DNA of 64,000 nt, from assembly GCA_013399015.1 (NCBI GenBank), contig VWZX01002368.1:808693-872692 (forward strand), given 5' to 3'. Source of the stretch: Galbula dea. Its lineage: Eukaryota > Chordata > Aves > Piciformes > Galbulidae. Shown one piece after another: positions 62,701-64,000 of the stretch (positions are counted from its first letter, which is position 1; each line of letters starts with the position of its first letter). The notes below the pieces were generated by a model that saw only the letters and a list, made by a program, of their open reading frames with translations, did not search any database and was not told the DNA's origin. A program made the position numbers and the translations under genes.

Positions 62701-64000
62701 CAGTCACTCTTCCTTGGAAAAGGAGCATGTAAACATCCAAAGTTTATCATAAGCAATAAAAAATGCATCCTTAAAGTGAAGCTGAATTAACTCTTACCCA
62801 ACCTGAGAAGACATCTTACAGAGGTGATTTTTTAGTGATGCCTGAGGCACAAACTAGTATTACATCTTTGTCTAATTTATTGTCAGTTTGTTTTGTTTTA
62901 ATTAGCAGCTGCATTACTATTTCTTAAAAAATGAAGAATGTTGTCCTCTGGTTTGCTAGAATGAAAACAGTTTCCATTCAGAGTTTGACAATGGTTTAAA
63001 GTAGGTTGAAAAGAAAAAGACTCTACTTTTATGAAGGTGGAGCTTCTAAAGGCACTCTTGTAGGTGCTGCCTTTGGGCATCTCAGGATTGAAGCTTTTTG
63101 CAAGTTTTGCAAAGGGGCTGTTAACCACCAGATGAAATAGAATTTCCCTCTGGTGGTAGCTAGTACCATTATAGCAAGAAGTAGATAGTGGCAAAGCAAC
63201 TTAAAGCTGCAGGAATGAATTTGTCTCAGAAAGCCAGTAGGGCAAGGGAAATTACTTAATAATTATAATAACTGATGAGTAAAACAAAAGACAGCTTAAA
63301 GGAGAATAAATGGATAGTGTGATAGCATAAAGACTTGTTCCAGACATAGGGGCAGGGTTGCAGCACAGCAGCTACCCAGAAGAGACCAATTAAAATTAAA
63401 TGTGTAGGAGAAGCAAAAAAGAAGCATTACTATAAGCAGTGTCTCCTCCTCTAGTATTACTCTATTAGCACTTACTATCTTGCACATCCTTGTCATATCT
63501 AAGCAAAAACTATCATAAAACAGCAAAAGCTAATAAGATGTAATGAAGATGGAGAAACTAGGAATATTAAAAGCAACTCAATTTTCACATTAAAGCTTTC
63601 CTTTTTAACCTTCACCTGTACTCTGCCCTCAATTTCCTGTTACAGGCAATTTTGCTTTTTAGAATAATAAGGAAAGATCTCCACTGATAGCAAAAGAGAT
63701 CATGAATAACATTGCTTAGCCTGAACTGAGCAGCAGTAGGTAATATGACTTCTTCCCTGCTCTTAGTTTCCTCCACAATATTCCTTGTTTTTTTCTGCAG
63801 TACTACAGGAAAACACAGCAGAAGTGATTGCTGTCCAAGCCCTCTGACCAGGCAGTGTCTGAACTCACTGATAAACGTGTTTCTGCAAGTGTATGTTGAA
63901 AACATAGAAAATTAAGCCACAACAGAAATGAACACCAGAATTCAATTACTGCCAAGAATAAGCCAATCTTTGTGTACAGTCACTGATCAGGGATCAAGGA
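59721..64000. other. Upstream intergenic region
   Basis: No recognised gene on either strand. In mammals the next gene upstream of ITSN2 is NCOA1, at a distance; none of its exons is seen here. The main point of interest is an inverted repeat with CTCF-like cores at 63124-63157. Open frames up to 98 codons (62898-63194 and 63612-63905, minus) look like chance. Confidence 0.7.

Noticed and set aside
1..64000. CRISPR arrays, tRNA or rRNA genes, operons, intact transposons
   Set aside because: None seen: no regularly spaced direct repeats, no cloverleaf-like sequence noticed, and only truncated CR1 copies. The window is an ordinary vertebrate gene locus.

Overview
The window looks like avian nuclear DNA (at least sauropsid). 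It carries several CR1-type LINE fragments ending in the tandem ATTCTGTG/ATTCTATG octamer typical of bird CR1, it is AT-rich outside one CpG island, and the only recognisable gene has a vertebrate exon-intron structure.

That gene is the 5' half of intersectin-2 (ITSN2), transcribed on the minus strand, right to left. I placed a non-coding first exon in a CpG island (donor at 59104) and 27 coding exons from 48381 down to 4362. All intervening introns have GT-AG borders and the reading frame is continuous: 3778 coding nt, 1259 codons plus one base. The order is EH1 (exons 3-5), a low-complexity linker (6-7), EH2 (8-10), the charged coiled coil (12-18), then SH3A to SH3E (19-28). I found no exons for the DH-PH-C2 half of the long isoform in positions 1-4361, so they should lie beyond the left edge. 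Reading past the last donor gives a stop after 23 more codons, a possible end for the short isoform. Short stretches such as FGMGSMPNLS and the N-terminus MMAQFPTAMN identify ITSN2 rather than ITSN1.

Layout: 1-4361 intron with no recognised exon; 4362-34346 dense exons (2-28 less the first coding one) with CR1 copies in introns 12, 19 and 27; 34347-48350 a 14 kb intron with one CR1 copy and a strong inverted repeat; 48351-48414 first coding exon; 48415-59103 a 10.7 kb intron with a CR1 copy and a 220-bp direct duplication; about 58240-59390 the CpG-island promoter; 59411-64000 a CR1 copy and upstream intergenic DNA without a recognised gene.

I see no exotic system such as a CRISPR array, operon or intact mobile element. 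The most useful leads are a lengthened coiled-coil/SH3A linker exon, an exact TISU/YY1-type element pointing away from ITSN2 in the promoter, two very short upstream ORFs, a hairpin-like inverted repeat before exon 3, a G-quadruplex-prone tract before exon 2, the 220-bp duplication in intron 1, and a paired CTCF-like inverted repeat upstream.
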